Below are positions 10,912 to 23,200 of a stretch of DNA of 64,000 nucleotides, piece after piece (within the stretch, counting starts at the first letter, position 1; every line of letters starts with the position of its first letter). This stretch comes from Linanthus parryae (taxonomy: Eukaryota; Streptophyta; Magnoliopsida; Ericales; Polemoniaceae), in the NCBI GenBank assembly GCA_023055425.1, contig JALGPY010000008.1, forward strand, positions 11,538,501 to 11,602,500, written 5' to 3'. A program made the position numbers and the translations under genes. Under the pieces are notes generated by a model, which was given only the letters and a program-made list of their open reading frames with translations, was not told the origin of the DNA and did no database searches.

Positions 10912-12356
10912 TAATGTTTATGGATGACCGGTTACTTTTTATTTCTTTAACTAATTGAACTGTATATGCCTCATCCATTGATTCCCAGATGCTAGAGTCC
11001 TCTTGTACTGAATGAAAGAAATAATCACCCAGGCGATTGTTGGAAGTTGGAACATACACGCTAATTGCTAAAAGTATCTTTTGTCAACTAACAATTTGAA
11101 ACGAGGGCAAGAAAAGAGGGAGGAGTTAATAAAAGAAGTACTAACCAACTATATGATGAATATTGACAAATATGCTCAGATGTTAACAGAGCATGGGATT
11201 AGAAGGATGAAGGTTTGATGGGTTTGTCAGAATTCAAGAGTTAGCATGTGGTGTCACTTGTTAAAGGCATTGCAAGAGATGACATTCTTTATGAGAAATT
11301 TTAACAAATAGGTTTGACATGTGTAATTTACCAAAGAATCCAACTTTTGAAGGTTACACCATAATTCACTTTGAGAAACACTTAGAAACAATTAGGCTTA
11401 GATGTAATGAATTCGATCTCCCTACCAAGTACATGGTGCAACTTTCATCAAGGAAAACCAGTTCATCTGCTAAAGAATCTGAACGCCAACCATTACATTA
11501 AACCCACCACTGTCCAAACTAATCCCAGAAACAAGAAAATGTTATGTTTACCTTGTTACAGATTAATGAAAGACCTAATTTGACATTGGAAAAAGAAATC
11601 CCCAATTTAGTATTGACTAGTTCATCAACTGATGTCTTCACAGATCACATACACAAAACCCCAGATCCAATCCTCTCTTGTCTGGTGCTATCCTCAATTA
11701 CATCACTGTCCAAACTAATCCTAGAAACAAGAAAATGTTATGTTCCCATGTTACAGATTCAGAAGCCATGACATATTTATTACAGGTAAATTTCTGTATA
11801 ATAATTTAGTAACAGCTGTAGCAGATTCAGAAAAGAACTAATTTGATATTAAAATAAAAGAAAAACCCAGATTTCACTCGTAATTCAGTACATAAGTCGG
11901 TGAAAAAAAATTGATGATCCTATCCTTTACTGTCAGGTGCTATCTACAGAAAAATGGACCTGAGGCATGCATCTAATACCTAATCAAACTTTAACTGAAG
12001 AATATGACACTCGAGCAATAGGAAACTGGGTACACACCAAAGGGTTAGCTAGCCGGAGACGGAGCTGGTGGAATCTCGTCGTCGATGCTGCAACATACAG
12101 CTTAATTTATACAAGTGTCTTATTTTAAATGACTAGAGAATAGTAGTTAGATAAACGCGTCCTACACAACATACAGCTTAATTTAGCTGCCCTTGACTCA
12201 GCAATATGAGGGCAGATAATAGTATTGCCCTTGGACTTAGCAATATGAGAGCATAAACAAAAACATGAAACAGTGACTGATGCTTTTAAGAAACGGAGAA
12301 ATGACTTACTGTGTTCGAAAGAAGATGAATATGACTCACTGAGATGGATTTGTGAA

Positions 12357-13523
12357 TCAAAAAGAAGGGGAGACCCAGATGGGCGGGCAGTATTCACTCA
12401 GTGATGTTCCATGATAGAGAGGCTCGATCGCTCTAGTTGCCAAGTTATAGATACCCATGTCCTTGCCTCCCACAAATTTGGGAAAAAAGACATAACCAGT
12501 CACATGATCATCAGTAAAGTAAACGCAATTGGGCTTCACTCCTACGGCAGCGGCTGAAGGTATACAGATTGGGGTGTTGTGCCCCACAAAGATTGAAGTT
12601 CCTCCCAAATAGAAAATCTCTTGCCATTTGGAAAAGCTTCTGGCTGAAGAATCATCATTTGCAGCAGGCTTGAATATTATTTATGAACCTGTTGAGGTAC
12701 ACTGTCATCTTCTTCGTCATCCTCATCGTCCGAATCCATATCCGGATGGACTATCTCTCTTTTAACGAGGAGTAAATCACCACAACAATCCTTGAAGTAG
12801 AGTTGCCCATCTATATGTAACATACCACGAGGAAGTATCGCTCCAACCATAAGGGCGTTGGTGGGGTTTGGCCCCCGAACATCGCAAACAAAGATGTTAT
12901 GTCTATAATCGATGGCATAAAACTTGTCCTTGTCGCAAGTAACATAATACATGGCTCCATCACTACCTGTTCGAACAAGCGTCCATCCAGCGTCTCCAGC
13001 ATGGAAGGTATCCCAAGAGTAAGCATCACTACGTAGTCGTCGGTAGCAGAAGGGCTTGCGGATAAGCTTGCTCTGTACAGCATAGGGTGCATACCGTGAT
13101 CCTGAATCTGTTCTTCATAAAACCGAAACGTTTTGAGGTGGGGAAGCAAAATCACAGCCCGAGTCAATGGATGCACCAGCTCCATCCCTCCTTCTTCATC
13201 TAGTGTTTTCAACCAGCCCATTGAACCGATGCACCACTTGCCTTTTGCTTCCGGCAACTCAGTCTTCCTAGACATACCTCCCTTTGACAGATTTACAAAC
13301 TCACGCGAATGAGGTTCTGTTTCACTCTCAGCCAGCATGAGCCATGGAGGTTGGACAATCAAACCTGACAAAGAGGATGCAAGTGTTGATTAAAGATGTC
13401 TTTGACCGCTACGGATCTCCTTGACTTGCAAACTCCACCAAAAGCAACAAAGTCTTCGTATATGCTGACCTTTTTCACAATCATTGTCAAAAGATCGGGC
13501 AGAAGCTGATCCCAGTTCGCCAT
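12357..13523 (-). pseudogene. F-box/DUF295 pseudogene with several frameshifts
   Basis: The F-box start is at 13523 (MANWDQLLPDLLTMIVKKVS, then YEDFVAFGGVCKSRRSVAVK). A frameshift between about 13370 and 13392 leads to IVQPPWLMLAESETEP and LSKGGMSRKTELPEAKGKWC. Another near 13000 moves to KFYAIDYRHNIFVCDVRGPNP and LYFKDCCGDLLLVKRE, with an acidic tract DSDDEDDEEDD. A third near 12620-12680 moves to GGTSIFVGHNTPIC...YCPPIWVSPSF, ending at 12357. All parts of the normal protein of about 380 residues are represented in order, so this is a complete but dead copy. The Trp of the usual KSWRS motif is Arg here. Confidence 0.88.
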
Positions 13524-14733
13524 TGAGAGAGTATATTAGATTTCTTCCTTCCCTTCTAATATCACCGTTCAGCTGCAACTGCAACTGGAAGGCAGAACAC
13601 AAAGTTAGAATTATTCCCTCCAATTAAGTCGACATGATTGACATGATTACTAACTATTTATAGTGATAATTAAAAATGGTCTTGTGGAAACTATGACTTC
13701 AAAAAGAAGCTCCACAATTAAGTAAGCTTCCCTATCCCACCATCAATTAGAAAGCTTTTCAACCTACTCTCCCTTTCTTCCTCCTTAGACCGGGAATTCG
13801 CTAAGTACTCCATTCTTTTAATTTTATATGTCTTGTGCTAACGTTCTTCGAGGCATCTTTCGTTCAAATGCTACTACCAGATCTCTCATCGAGTCGCGAA
13901 GATATCACGTCTCGGATATTCTTTCAATTGCATGTATGTTTAGTTCTCCAAATGCCAAAATAAGGATGTTTTGCTGGATAATGCCAAAAATATGGATGTT
14001 CTACAACCTCAAGCCGAATTCGAGTTTCCAAGGTCTCAACCTGGACACAGGGTTTCAATTCTAGAAAAAAAAAATGAACTACAGAAATCTCAAGTTCAAA
14101 TGGGGTTTCAAGCAGCTTCAATACAAACCTAAACCTCAAATTGAATTGAGGTTTCTGAAACCATCGATGTTTTCATATTTTTCTGTACTGAAATCTCCCT
14201 CTCAAATCCAGGAACACGAAATTTCTCATAGATAGTATAATATTTGGCATGTCTCATCATAGTTTAAAACAGAGAAGTATAATTCCAGGATCAATGGATG
14301 GTTAATTAGGTGTGCTGAAAGCTAAAATTAGTGAAATCCAACTAGTGCTGATTGCAGTTAGACCTACTTTAATTGACAGATTACTCACCAAACACTTGAT
14401 TAGTTAGCTAAATTACAAGACACAGTTACAAGGTTCGTACCTAGGGTTTGCAATCTTCAGAATACAGGTCTTCTGCTGGAGCATGAACCATGTGGAATCT
14501 CGGCGGCGGATGGACGCTGCGACGTCGCCTAGAGGTCGCCTTCTCCGTCGGTTTCCTTTATATAGAACCGGGTGATGAGAACCGGGTGTGATCACACAAG
14601 ATGTGCCAGCGGTTCGGTTTTCTCTTCTACTATGCTGTTTGGCACGGTTCGGTTTCGTTAATCTCGGTTTATGTTGTTCGGTTTGGTTAATTGACTTACA
14701 ATATTTAATTTAAAAGGAAGTAAAATTTTATAA
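13524..14733. other. Intergenic with a third remnant of the duplicated flank
   Basis: Near 14485-14540 the sequence (ATGTGGAATCTCGGCGGCGG...GACGCTGC) resembles the tracts at 1500-1530 and 12065-12090, so a third, decayed copy of the duplicated flank is likely. Between about 13930 and 14000, AATGCCAAAAATATGGATGTT-type motifs recur as a short imperfect repeat. No gene is seen. Confidence 0.55.
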
Positions 14734-16680
14734 TCTATATATATTATTTGAAAATGTCCTCTCAAACTTTGCGTGAGGAAATGCCGTGTGGAAAATACAA
14801 TTTATTAATGTAGTAGAGGAAATCAGTTGGCCTCCCTACGTTAATTGGTGTTACTAAAAATGATGACTTTCTTTCCAATAAAGTAACGGATTGAAAATTT
14901 AAAATCATATATGGTATAGTACTATAAGTAAATAAAAAAAATAGTGGGAGGTAGTGATTCATTCTTAAGTCGATAAAATCAAAAATAGCGTAGTATTATA
15001 AATAAAAAATGGTGTAGGACTATAAGTCAATAAAAAATAGTAACGGATTGAAAATTTAAAAGCATTGATCTTCATTGCGAAAAACCTCCATTAATTACGT
15101 TAATTCATTATCAATAAATTCTCAATCACATTAATTCCCAATAATTACATTTACTAATTTTAATGTCATTGAAATTCTCTTATATATACTCACTTAAAGA
15201 AGTCATACTTTTATACTTTAAGGTTAGTTTTGTCTTGCTTTCACTTTTTGTTCTTGCTTGGTCGCCATTTCTTCATCTTTTGTGTGGTTTATATTAAGAA
15301 CTTCATGAGTGGATACCAGTGTCACAAATAGAGTTCTAATTATTCCTTGCAAACATCATATTGAAACTAACTCAAAAATTATTAGTTAGTATAGTTATGC
15401 TCTTTCTTATACTCTTAGTATTATATTAAAGTTACCTCTCTTTAACATATGAAGTGGTAGTTATATTATCATTCATATTCTCGGTATTGATTCTTTTGCA
15501 TTTTCATAATTGACCAGTTGACTTTTCTTTGCAGGGAGTTCATTTTTTCTGGTTGATGATGATGGAAGGTTCATGTCACTGAGTTAGCTTCAATCACTTA
15601 TGAAAAAATGCCATTTTAATGTTGAAATAGAACGCTAGATCAATGATTTATTAGTTTATATGGTTTTTTCTTTACAAAGTAATCTAAATGTTTGACATTC
15701 AAATGTCCATGTCTCCATTTGATTGATTGCCAGTGTATATGATATTCATAGTTAATATTCAACAAACATGTAAATTTGTAGCTTGAAGATTCCATGGTCT
15801 TAAATTTTAATAACCACCGGGATATTAACATTGAAATTTCATATTTGGTCAAGATATTATCAGTATAGATGGAATTTCGGAGATGTTTGAAGAATTCTTT
15901 GGTTTATTTGTGTGAATTTTCAGATAGACTACGAGACATAAGATCTATAATAGACATCGTTACTAGGACATGTAATGAATGTCTAATTAGGTGATTAAGG
16001 TTATCTTTATATTAACAATTAAAAATGCAGTTACGGTGGTAACTCAAGTGGTGGAGGATTGGAAGCCCCTACATGAGGTCTCTTTTGCAATGGGTTATTT
16101 TTAGAATTTTTGAGATGAATTAATAAATAATTAACTAATAGTTGGTTTACATAATGGATGATAGCCTTTGAATTAACAGTTCTATTTCCAAAATTTTAAA
16201 TGGACTAAATATAATAAGAAATAAATTTTTGACCGTCTAAGAACAGAGTTTATCGGTGTGTTAGAAAAAATAACAAGACAAAAGTTCCGCAAAAAAGGAA
16301 AAGTACATAAAATCAAATCTTTGAATTGCAAAAATTTATTTCTTACTGAATACATATGCAAAAATGAGATATGAATAATAAGTAAAAGAAATACACCGAG
16401 ACAGAATTTATTGTGAACTTATACGATCACGGAGTATGACTATATCATTGGAAGTTAATAATTATAACATTTTCTTCCAAATTACTACTTAGTTTGTAAA
16501 TATTCAGCGATAGACTTTACGATTAACAAAATGGCAGACCATACCTCTAGAATGTATGTACTCCTCTAAATTCATGTATTTTTTTATTATGTCACATAAT
16601 GCAATAATACAAGGACTTTTTAAGCTTTAGGATTCAAATTTTGGAAGTGCAAGCCGTGCATCGCACGGGCTCAATGCTAG
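14734..16680 (+). mobile_element. Non-autonomous Helitron, about 1.95 kb
   Basis: The 5' end TCTATATATATTATTTGAAA follows an A, and the 3' end is CTAG (16677-16680) followed by T, as expected for A|T insertion without target duplication. Eight bases before CTAG lies a GC-rich hairpin, CCGTGC (16654-16659) pairing with GCACGG (16663-16668), the Helitron terminator. The interior is AT-rich, and I find neither Rep nor helicase motifs nor a recognisable captured gene. Confidence 0.85.
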
Positions 16681-16809
16681 TTTTTCTACTACATATAAAA
16701 CAGTAAAATAATTACTCAATCGTAGCTACGAGGCATGCTTTCTTTTTGGTGGGAACATACAGGTTTGTTTCTTTATCCTCTTCACGAGCTGCTGGGAATA
16801 TATGAATGA

Positions 16810-17022
16810 TGTTTGAGATATTAAATTAATATCTCATTATTTAGCTTCTGGTTATATTAGAGTTATTTTAGTAATAATGTTATTAGGATTATCACGTTTC
16901 CTTGTTTAGGTTATTTGATTTGTTTCCATGTTTGGTTCGGATTTGTCTATATAAAGGCTCCAATTGTACATTTGCAAATACAGTTTTATAATATATTTCT
17001 CCTCCTTTCCAGAAATCTAACA
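16810..17022 (+). repeat. 5' LTR of the short Copia-like element
   Basis: It begins TG and ends CA, and pairs with 18340-18550. The two LTRs differ at several positions (for example TGTTTGAG against TGTTAGAG), so the insertion is not very recent. Confidence 0.88.
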
Positions 17023-18339
17023 TGGTATCAGAGCATCTACGCTCTTGGTGACCTGATTCGCGCTTCCGCCTCTGGCGGGCGGCACTGCCAATATCCGCCC
17101 GCTGGAAATGTTAGCTTTTTATTATTTCCGCTCATTCGTTTTCGTTTTGTCGCCACCCACGGACTGCTTTCTGTTTGATCCCCCTCCGAACGCCGGTTAA
17201 TCTCACCACCACGCCTAGTAGACTCAAAATTTAATTCCGACCAACCCCATAAAATTTCAAGGCGATCGGAGGTTAAACGCGCCGTCATGCTCCGTCACAA
17301 GCTCCTGCGCCTCCGTCATCCACGCTCCGACGCTCCCCCACGTGCCAGCTCGCTCCTAGGCTCGTCCGGCAGCTCGGCGGCTTCGTTTCACGCATTCAGC
17401 TCCTCGGCGGTGCCTGGCTCAGACCCTCTTTTGTCTTGGTTTATCAGCTCGTTTCACCCGCAAACTTTGACCGCAGGTTTCAGATCTTCGTCACTTCGGT
17501 TTGGACCGGCCCGGACCGGTTTTCTAGGCTTTTTAGGCGTTCTCAAGCTGATTTCGCGGCCTGTTTTCCCAGATTCGGACTCCTCAGCTTGGTTCTTGGC
17601 ACTCTAGGGTTTACGTACCTTTGTTCAAGGTTCATTTCGGCGCTTCATCTCGGGTTTAAACCGTCTCCACTTGGATCCGATATGTGATCTGCGGTTTCCA
17701 ACCTCAACATGTCGTTAAACTGTATGGTTTCAGTTCTCAATCCGACGTGAACTGTCTCGATTCGTTTCAGTCGACCTCAATATGTCGCTAAACTATATGG
17801 CTTCGGTTATGGAATCGATGTGATTGTCCTTGGTCGCCTCGATCCGATTTTGACCTTGGCATGTCTATAAATTGTTGTTCTGATTTTGACCTTGACATGT
17901 CTATAAACTGTCGTTCCGGTTTTGACCTTGACATGTCTCTAAGCTGTCGTCCAGATTTGCCAGTTTCATCATCAGCGTCGTCTCTTGGTCCTCGCTCAGT
18001 TATTGGCTCGACTTTTGATTTTTTTTCCCTTTCTTTGTCTCTTTCAAACTCTAGCCATATTACATATGCCTTGAGTTTGAGGGGGGGGGGGATAGTGGAG
18101 AATTGATGATTAGGCACATGGGTGTGCCACATCAGACATGAGGTCACATCAAGCACACGAGAGTGTGCCACATCAGACATGATGGAACAGATCAGACTGA
18201 TATGTTAGTCTTAGATTGCCAGATCATCAGTCTCGATTTGTCAGAATATCTCCGGCCTTCACAACCACCTTGGCCTTGTTCCGCTGCTCGGTTTTTCTTC
18301 TTGCAAACTCATTGTTGGCACGTTGAGTTTGAGGAGGGG

Positions 18340-18550
18340 TGTTAGAGATATTATATTAATATCTCATTATTTAGTTTCTGGTTATATTATAGTTATTTTA
18401 GTAATAATGTTATTATGATTATCACGTTTTCTTGATTAGGTTATTTAATTTGTTTCCATGTTTGGTTCGGATTTGTCTATATAAAGGCCCCATTGTACAT
18501 ATGCAAATACAGTTTTATAATATATTTCTCCTCCTTTCCAAAATCTAACA
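18340..18550 (+). repeat. 3' LTR of the short Copia-like element
   Basis: It follows the purine tract GAGGAGGGG and ends TCTAACA at 18550. Confidence 0.88.
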
Positions 18551-19935
18551 GATGATAGAACCCTTTAGGATTTTAACAGTATTTTGCTACCGTCTAGCTA
18601 GTGAGGTTTCGGGAGGTTTTGAGCTTAAATTCAGAGAAAATAATTCGTTTTTAGCACTTGCATTGTCATTTACAAGAATGCTAGTTCGGACACGTTTTAC
18701 GTTATATTTGAGCATATTAGATGGATTTAATCGATTGTTGTAGTTTCTTTTTGTCCATGACTGGAAACATGAGATTGAGGAAGAGACTGAAGCCGGACGT
18801 GAACTTTAGAACAAAGAAGCGGAAGGAAAGTGGCTTTGGAATGAAGGAAAACAGAAGGGGAGCTTAAGTGGCGGCATAGGCATTTGCACCGAAAGATCTT
18901 CGTACGAAAGGAGGAGGCTGTCGTAGGAAAGCTTTCGCACGAAAGCTCGATCGTTTCGCATGAAAGGCACTGAAGCGGAGTACGTTCTTGTGGGGGCTAA
19001 AATGCAATTACGGGAAGTTTTGGACAAAAAAACACTTTGAATGATTCTAACATCGACCTAAGGATCAGGAGAAAGAAGATCACACATGTTTGGAGTAGCT
19101 TGGAGCTTGGGAGACCGCAATAATTCATTGCCGGATCAACGGTTTTAATGTTTGATAATATTTTCTCTTCTTCTTAATCGTTTATGGAGTATTTTCTTTT
19201 ACTATGAGTAGCTAAATACTTAGCTAGGGTTTTGCTAGACATATTTTTCGGATGTGTTGGTTTGATTCATGCTTTGCGATTCTAAACGATGGATTTTCTC
19301 TACGTCGTTAGGTCTTATTGAGCTTGCATTAGTGACACGTGGGCCTCTCATCCCATGAAAAGAAACCGATTAGGGATTCACCATTAACACACATGCAACA
19401 AATGCAAAGAGTAAAAGAAAAGAAAGGGAAAGAAGCTGTAGAGTTGTATGCATTGCTTCGGTCCTTGAACTGTGATTTGGGCTGCAAGTGAGTCCTTGTG
19501 GCAGTGGACCAAGCTCGCTGTTTGGGCTGACTGAGCAGTGGGCTTCCTTTTGGGCTATATGTGCTAATGCTTGGGTCGTATCGAACTCTAGACTTGGAAC
19601 TTTTATCATATGCACCCAAATCAAACTAAAAATTACCTAAAATAAACACAAAAAGAGAGGTTCCATTCATATCACATTCCCGCTAACAACAAGATAAAAG
19701 CAGTCAGAAATCAGAATGATTATGTTCTAGTTTTCTAGATATTGATAACTTCAGCGAGAGGATATATAATATCATCCATTCAATAATCCATCGTCTTCAC
19801 CTGCAGGGTTGCAGATTAATGATAACCCGGCTATATATAAGCCAAAATATTATACGATTCAAAGACAAAGAAGAAATAGCATACCACTCAGATTCTTCTT
19901 TTCCCGATCATTTGACTTTTCTGACCCGTATCTAG
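18551..19935. other. Intergenic, no gene recognised
   Basis: Two short overlapping minus-strand frames at 19329-19624 have no recognisable domain. Between 18880 and 18970 a TTCG(C/T)ACGAAAG(C/G)-type motif recurs several times (for example CTTCGTACGAAAG and CTTTCGCACGAAAG), giving small palindromes of unknown origin. Confidence 0.45.
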
Positions 19936-20085
19936 GTCACTTTGACCGGGTGATTTGAATCTCAGAACGATACGATTTTTTGATAATTTTTTCACTGTGT
20001 TATAAAACAACTTTTACTCAACACCATGAAAAAATTATCAAAAAGTTGCATCATTCAGCTATCCAAATCACCGGGTCAAAGTGAC
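19936..20085. repeat. Hairpin MITE, CACTTTGACC(C/G)GG family, copy 2
   Basis: Terminal inverted repeats GTCACTTTGACC(G/C)GGTGATTT lie at both ends, and an internal inverted repeat contains TTTTTGATAATTTTTTC. It is related to 2692-2844 and lies just downstream of the DUF295 gene ending at 20207. Confidence 0.75.
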
Positions 20086-20206
20086 TGACCCAATAAATAG
20101 CGGTAGAGATGGGGAAGACAAAAATCAGAGTGATAAATGAAAAGGGAAATTTATACTTCAGACATGACGATAAGTTCGATAAAATCATAAACGAAGAAAG
20201 CTGAGA

Positions 20207-23200
20207 CTATAACTTAGAAAGTAAACCCTGGAGAAACACCCAAACAGCAGGGCAATAGTTACTAAGCGGCACATTGACTTCAGATAGAAGAGGCTCCGAG
20301 GTGCGACTTTCCAACCTGTAGACTCCCATGTCAACACCACCAACCGGATTGTCGGTAGTTTCATATTCACAGTCTTCCCCAACCGCATAACCAGCAGCAT
20401 AGTCATCTGTAAAATAAATGCAATTAGGCTTGACTCCAGCAGCAGAGGAATTGATTGATGTCGCAGCACTATGAACCACAAAAATCGACGACCCTCCCAA
20501 ATCATTAATCTCCTGCCATTTATTCATGTTCGTGGGGTCAAATTTAAATATCCTGAACGAGCAGGTCCAGTATCTCTCATCTTCATCGGGACGATTGGTG
20601 TCCGGTCCACTCATATCCCGATTCCTGCTGACAACTAGCAACTCACCGCCAGATTCAACCAAGTAGGCTTGTCCTTCCCCCTGACATGTCGCGGCTCTAG
20701 TCACTTGTCCAACAACGGTTGCCGTGCCAGAACATGGATCGCAGCGAAGAAGTTTGCCACCAACAGTAATTGCATAAAACTTGTCCCTGTAGTAGATGAC
20801 ATCAAGGAAGATAACGGGTTGTGCTTCAATCACAGTCCATTCAGTGTTGCCAGGTTTCCAAAAGGCAGTGTAAGAACGTGAGCCGGTGATGATCATTAGA
20901 ACGTAGTCCTTGGTTACAGAAGGGCTAGCTGATAAAGTTGCTCTTTGCACCAATAACCTAGGCAACATCTCATCTTCTTCGTAGTATTTGAACGCTGTCG
21001 CGTGAGGAAGAGGAACCCGGACCCTAGTGAGAGGATGCAGCAGTTCCATGTTACCTGTTTAGGATATTTTACAATTATTTACTTCATAAGAGAATGCTAA
21101 CAATTGGTTGCAGGGGCGGACACAAGGGGGGCTAGGGGTGGCCATGGCCCTGAAGGGAGGCGAATCCCTGGACCAGTTCGATTGCATGTCTGCTATACTG
21201 ATTAATAAAAAATTGTTTCAACATGAACGCCATAAACCCTACTAGGCGGAATTAGGGTTCATACCTGCGTCCAAGCTATCTGATGTAGGTCTGAAAACAC
21301 TCCTGATCTTCTCCCGTATTCCTGAAGTTCCTCCTGGATGCAAGTGTGGGCTTGCTGCTTCCAGAATCCTTCTTGGCCTCCAGACGAATTGCTCTCACTC
21401 TCGAAACCCTAGATTTCGGTGTGTATCTCAAGCATACGAATTCTGAAGACTAAGGACACTTATATAGGCTACGGGAGGGACCTGGAGGAGAAAATACGAA
21501 TCAGGCTCCTAACTTTATTAGGACTTCTGGTTCCACCCGAACCTAGTCCGAATACAGTTAATAACAGTTAGTACCACTAAATAACTGTTATTGCACTCCT
21601 GTCCATATTCTCAAAACTAATATTTCGAGCTCCTGTTATTAAATACTTATTATCTCCCCATGTTAAGATTACAGATATCCGTCGATTAAATTAATTACTG
21701 ACTAATTCATTTAATCGACCTCTTCCCAATTCCTTGATCCTTACCACTTAACTTATTTGATATGTCCAGATTACCAAGTAATCTACCTGCAGGGTTTGAC
21801 ATAATCAAAACTTATAAGCTTCATCAAGGGGATATCATCAATCCCATAACCGGGACATGGATTCCTTCGATATATCAATCTACACCATGGACTCAATAGT
21901 ATTACCCAACTCATCGAGGTTATTGACTCCATAGGAATCTCACTCACTTGACTTGTCAAAGCAATAACTACTTAATACATGTGCACATTGACTATCTAAG
22001 GATTAAGAGAATAAGTAATCATAATAACCATGAGACATAGTTTGTCTTGTTATGTCAGTACAAAGACAATGATCTCAACTTGGTCCTGTTCAATATACAC
22101 AAAGTATACTAGCACATTGAGTTGAAACTATAGTATGAACTATACTGTTTCCTGTAGCCAAGATAGACCTACTAAAACAATGTGCTACAATCTTTCCGAT
22201 GGTTTGTCTAATTCCATCTAGATTGTGAACTCACAACTTTCATTCCACAAGAACCGAAGATAAGATCTTCTGTGTGTAAGCTATACTCTACACACCAGAT
22301 CTTCTACTATGCAGAACAATAGACAACTATGCACAATAATAATATAATGCAAAAGCATTGCCCAAAACCATTATCATAAATATCAAATTCATATAATCCA
22401 ATACAAAAAGCATGGCTTTTAGTATTCAATCCAACAGGCCCCTCCTAACCATTTTTTGCCTCTCATTATTCAGTAACGATTTTGAGAAAATTTAGACGTA
22501 TTAAGAGGTTGGCCCCTACAAGTCTCATAAAGAGAAAAGATTTAAGATGTGTAAGAGTTCTCTCTAGCTTTTAGAGAGAGAAAGTCTTGTGCTTTCACAA
22601 GTTCTCTTCTTTGTGAGTCACAAAGAGCCATTTCTCAACTGGTGAGATCATGAGTGCTGCCGAAGAGCTTTCGCTCATTGAGGGTCTTCAGGAGGTGGAA
22701 ATTCAATCTGAGGAGGAGACAACGACTGGAGATGAAGTGGAGATAGAATTGAGCGACGATGAAGCTGAGGAAAGGGTGATGGAATACAAGCACAGCTTAG
22801 TGGGTAAGGTGGTGGCTCAGAAAACGATCAATCTTACAGGATTGAGATTAACCATGGCGGAAGTCTGGGGGAAGCCAGACAACTTCAAAGTTGAGCACAT
22901 TAGCGGGAAGTTTTATCAGTTTTTCTTCAACAATGAAGCTAGCTTGGAGAAGGTTCTAAAAGGAAGGCCTTGGTTTTTTAAGAACAATCTGATCATCCTT
23001 CACAAGTGGAGGCCAGATTTAACCATCACAGATGAATGCTTTAAATACTCTCCATTCTGGATCCAAATCTGGCAGCTACCAAGCATATACATGACAGAGA
23101 GAGTCCTTAAGAAGATAGGGCAGAAGTTTGGAGATCAACTTGAGACGAAAATTGTTGAGAAAGCCACGGATTCAGGAAGAATTGTCAGAATGAAAGTTCT

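Larger units (their letters stand above)
10353..13523. repeat. Segmental duplication, copy 2 (matches 1-2107)
   Basis: This block holds the F-box start of the gene at 10437, its 5' flank and the next DUF295 pseudogene, in the same order as 1-2107. Between 10438 and 12356 I see no gene, only the 123-bp hairpin MITE at 10789-10911. A short duplicated tract (AATCCCAGAAACAAGAAAATG) recurs at 11521 and 11721, so there is also internal repetition. Compared with copy 1, the DUF295 gene here kept its middle. Confidence 0.85.
16810..18550 (+). mobile_element. Short non-autonomous Copia-like LTR element
   Basis: Direct LTRs at 16810-17022 (213 bp) and 18340-18550 (211 bp) begin TGTT(T/A)GAGATATTA and end TCTAACA. 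Each has a TATATAAAGG promoter-like box. The primer-binding site TGGTATCAGAGC (17023-17034) matches initiator tRNA-Met, and the polypurine tract GAGGAGGGG directly precedes the right LTR. The flanking 5-mers AATGA and GATGA form a target duplication with one mismatch. The 1.3 kb interior has no gag or pol; frames there (for example 17287-17607) are low-complexity leader sequence. An 11-G run (about 18080) is another purine tract. Confidence 0.9.

Noticed and set aside
13390..13623. 77-codon minus-strand frame at the start of a DUF295 pseudogene
   Set aside because: An alternative frame over the true F-box start at 13523.
17023..17034. Possible tRNA-like element at TGGTATCAGAGC
   Set aside because: It is only the 12-base complement of the initiator tRNA-Met 3' end (a primer-binding site); no cloverleaf surrounds it.
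17287..17687. Overlapping frames of 83-106 codons
   Set aside because: They lie in the non-coding interior of the short LTR element and are Ser/Phe/Leu-rich with no similarity to Gag.
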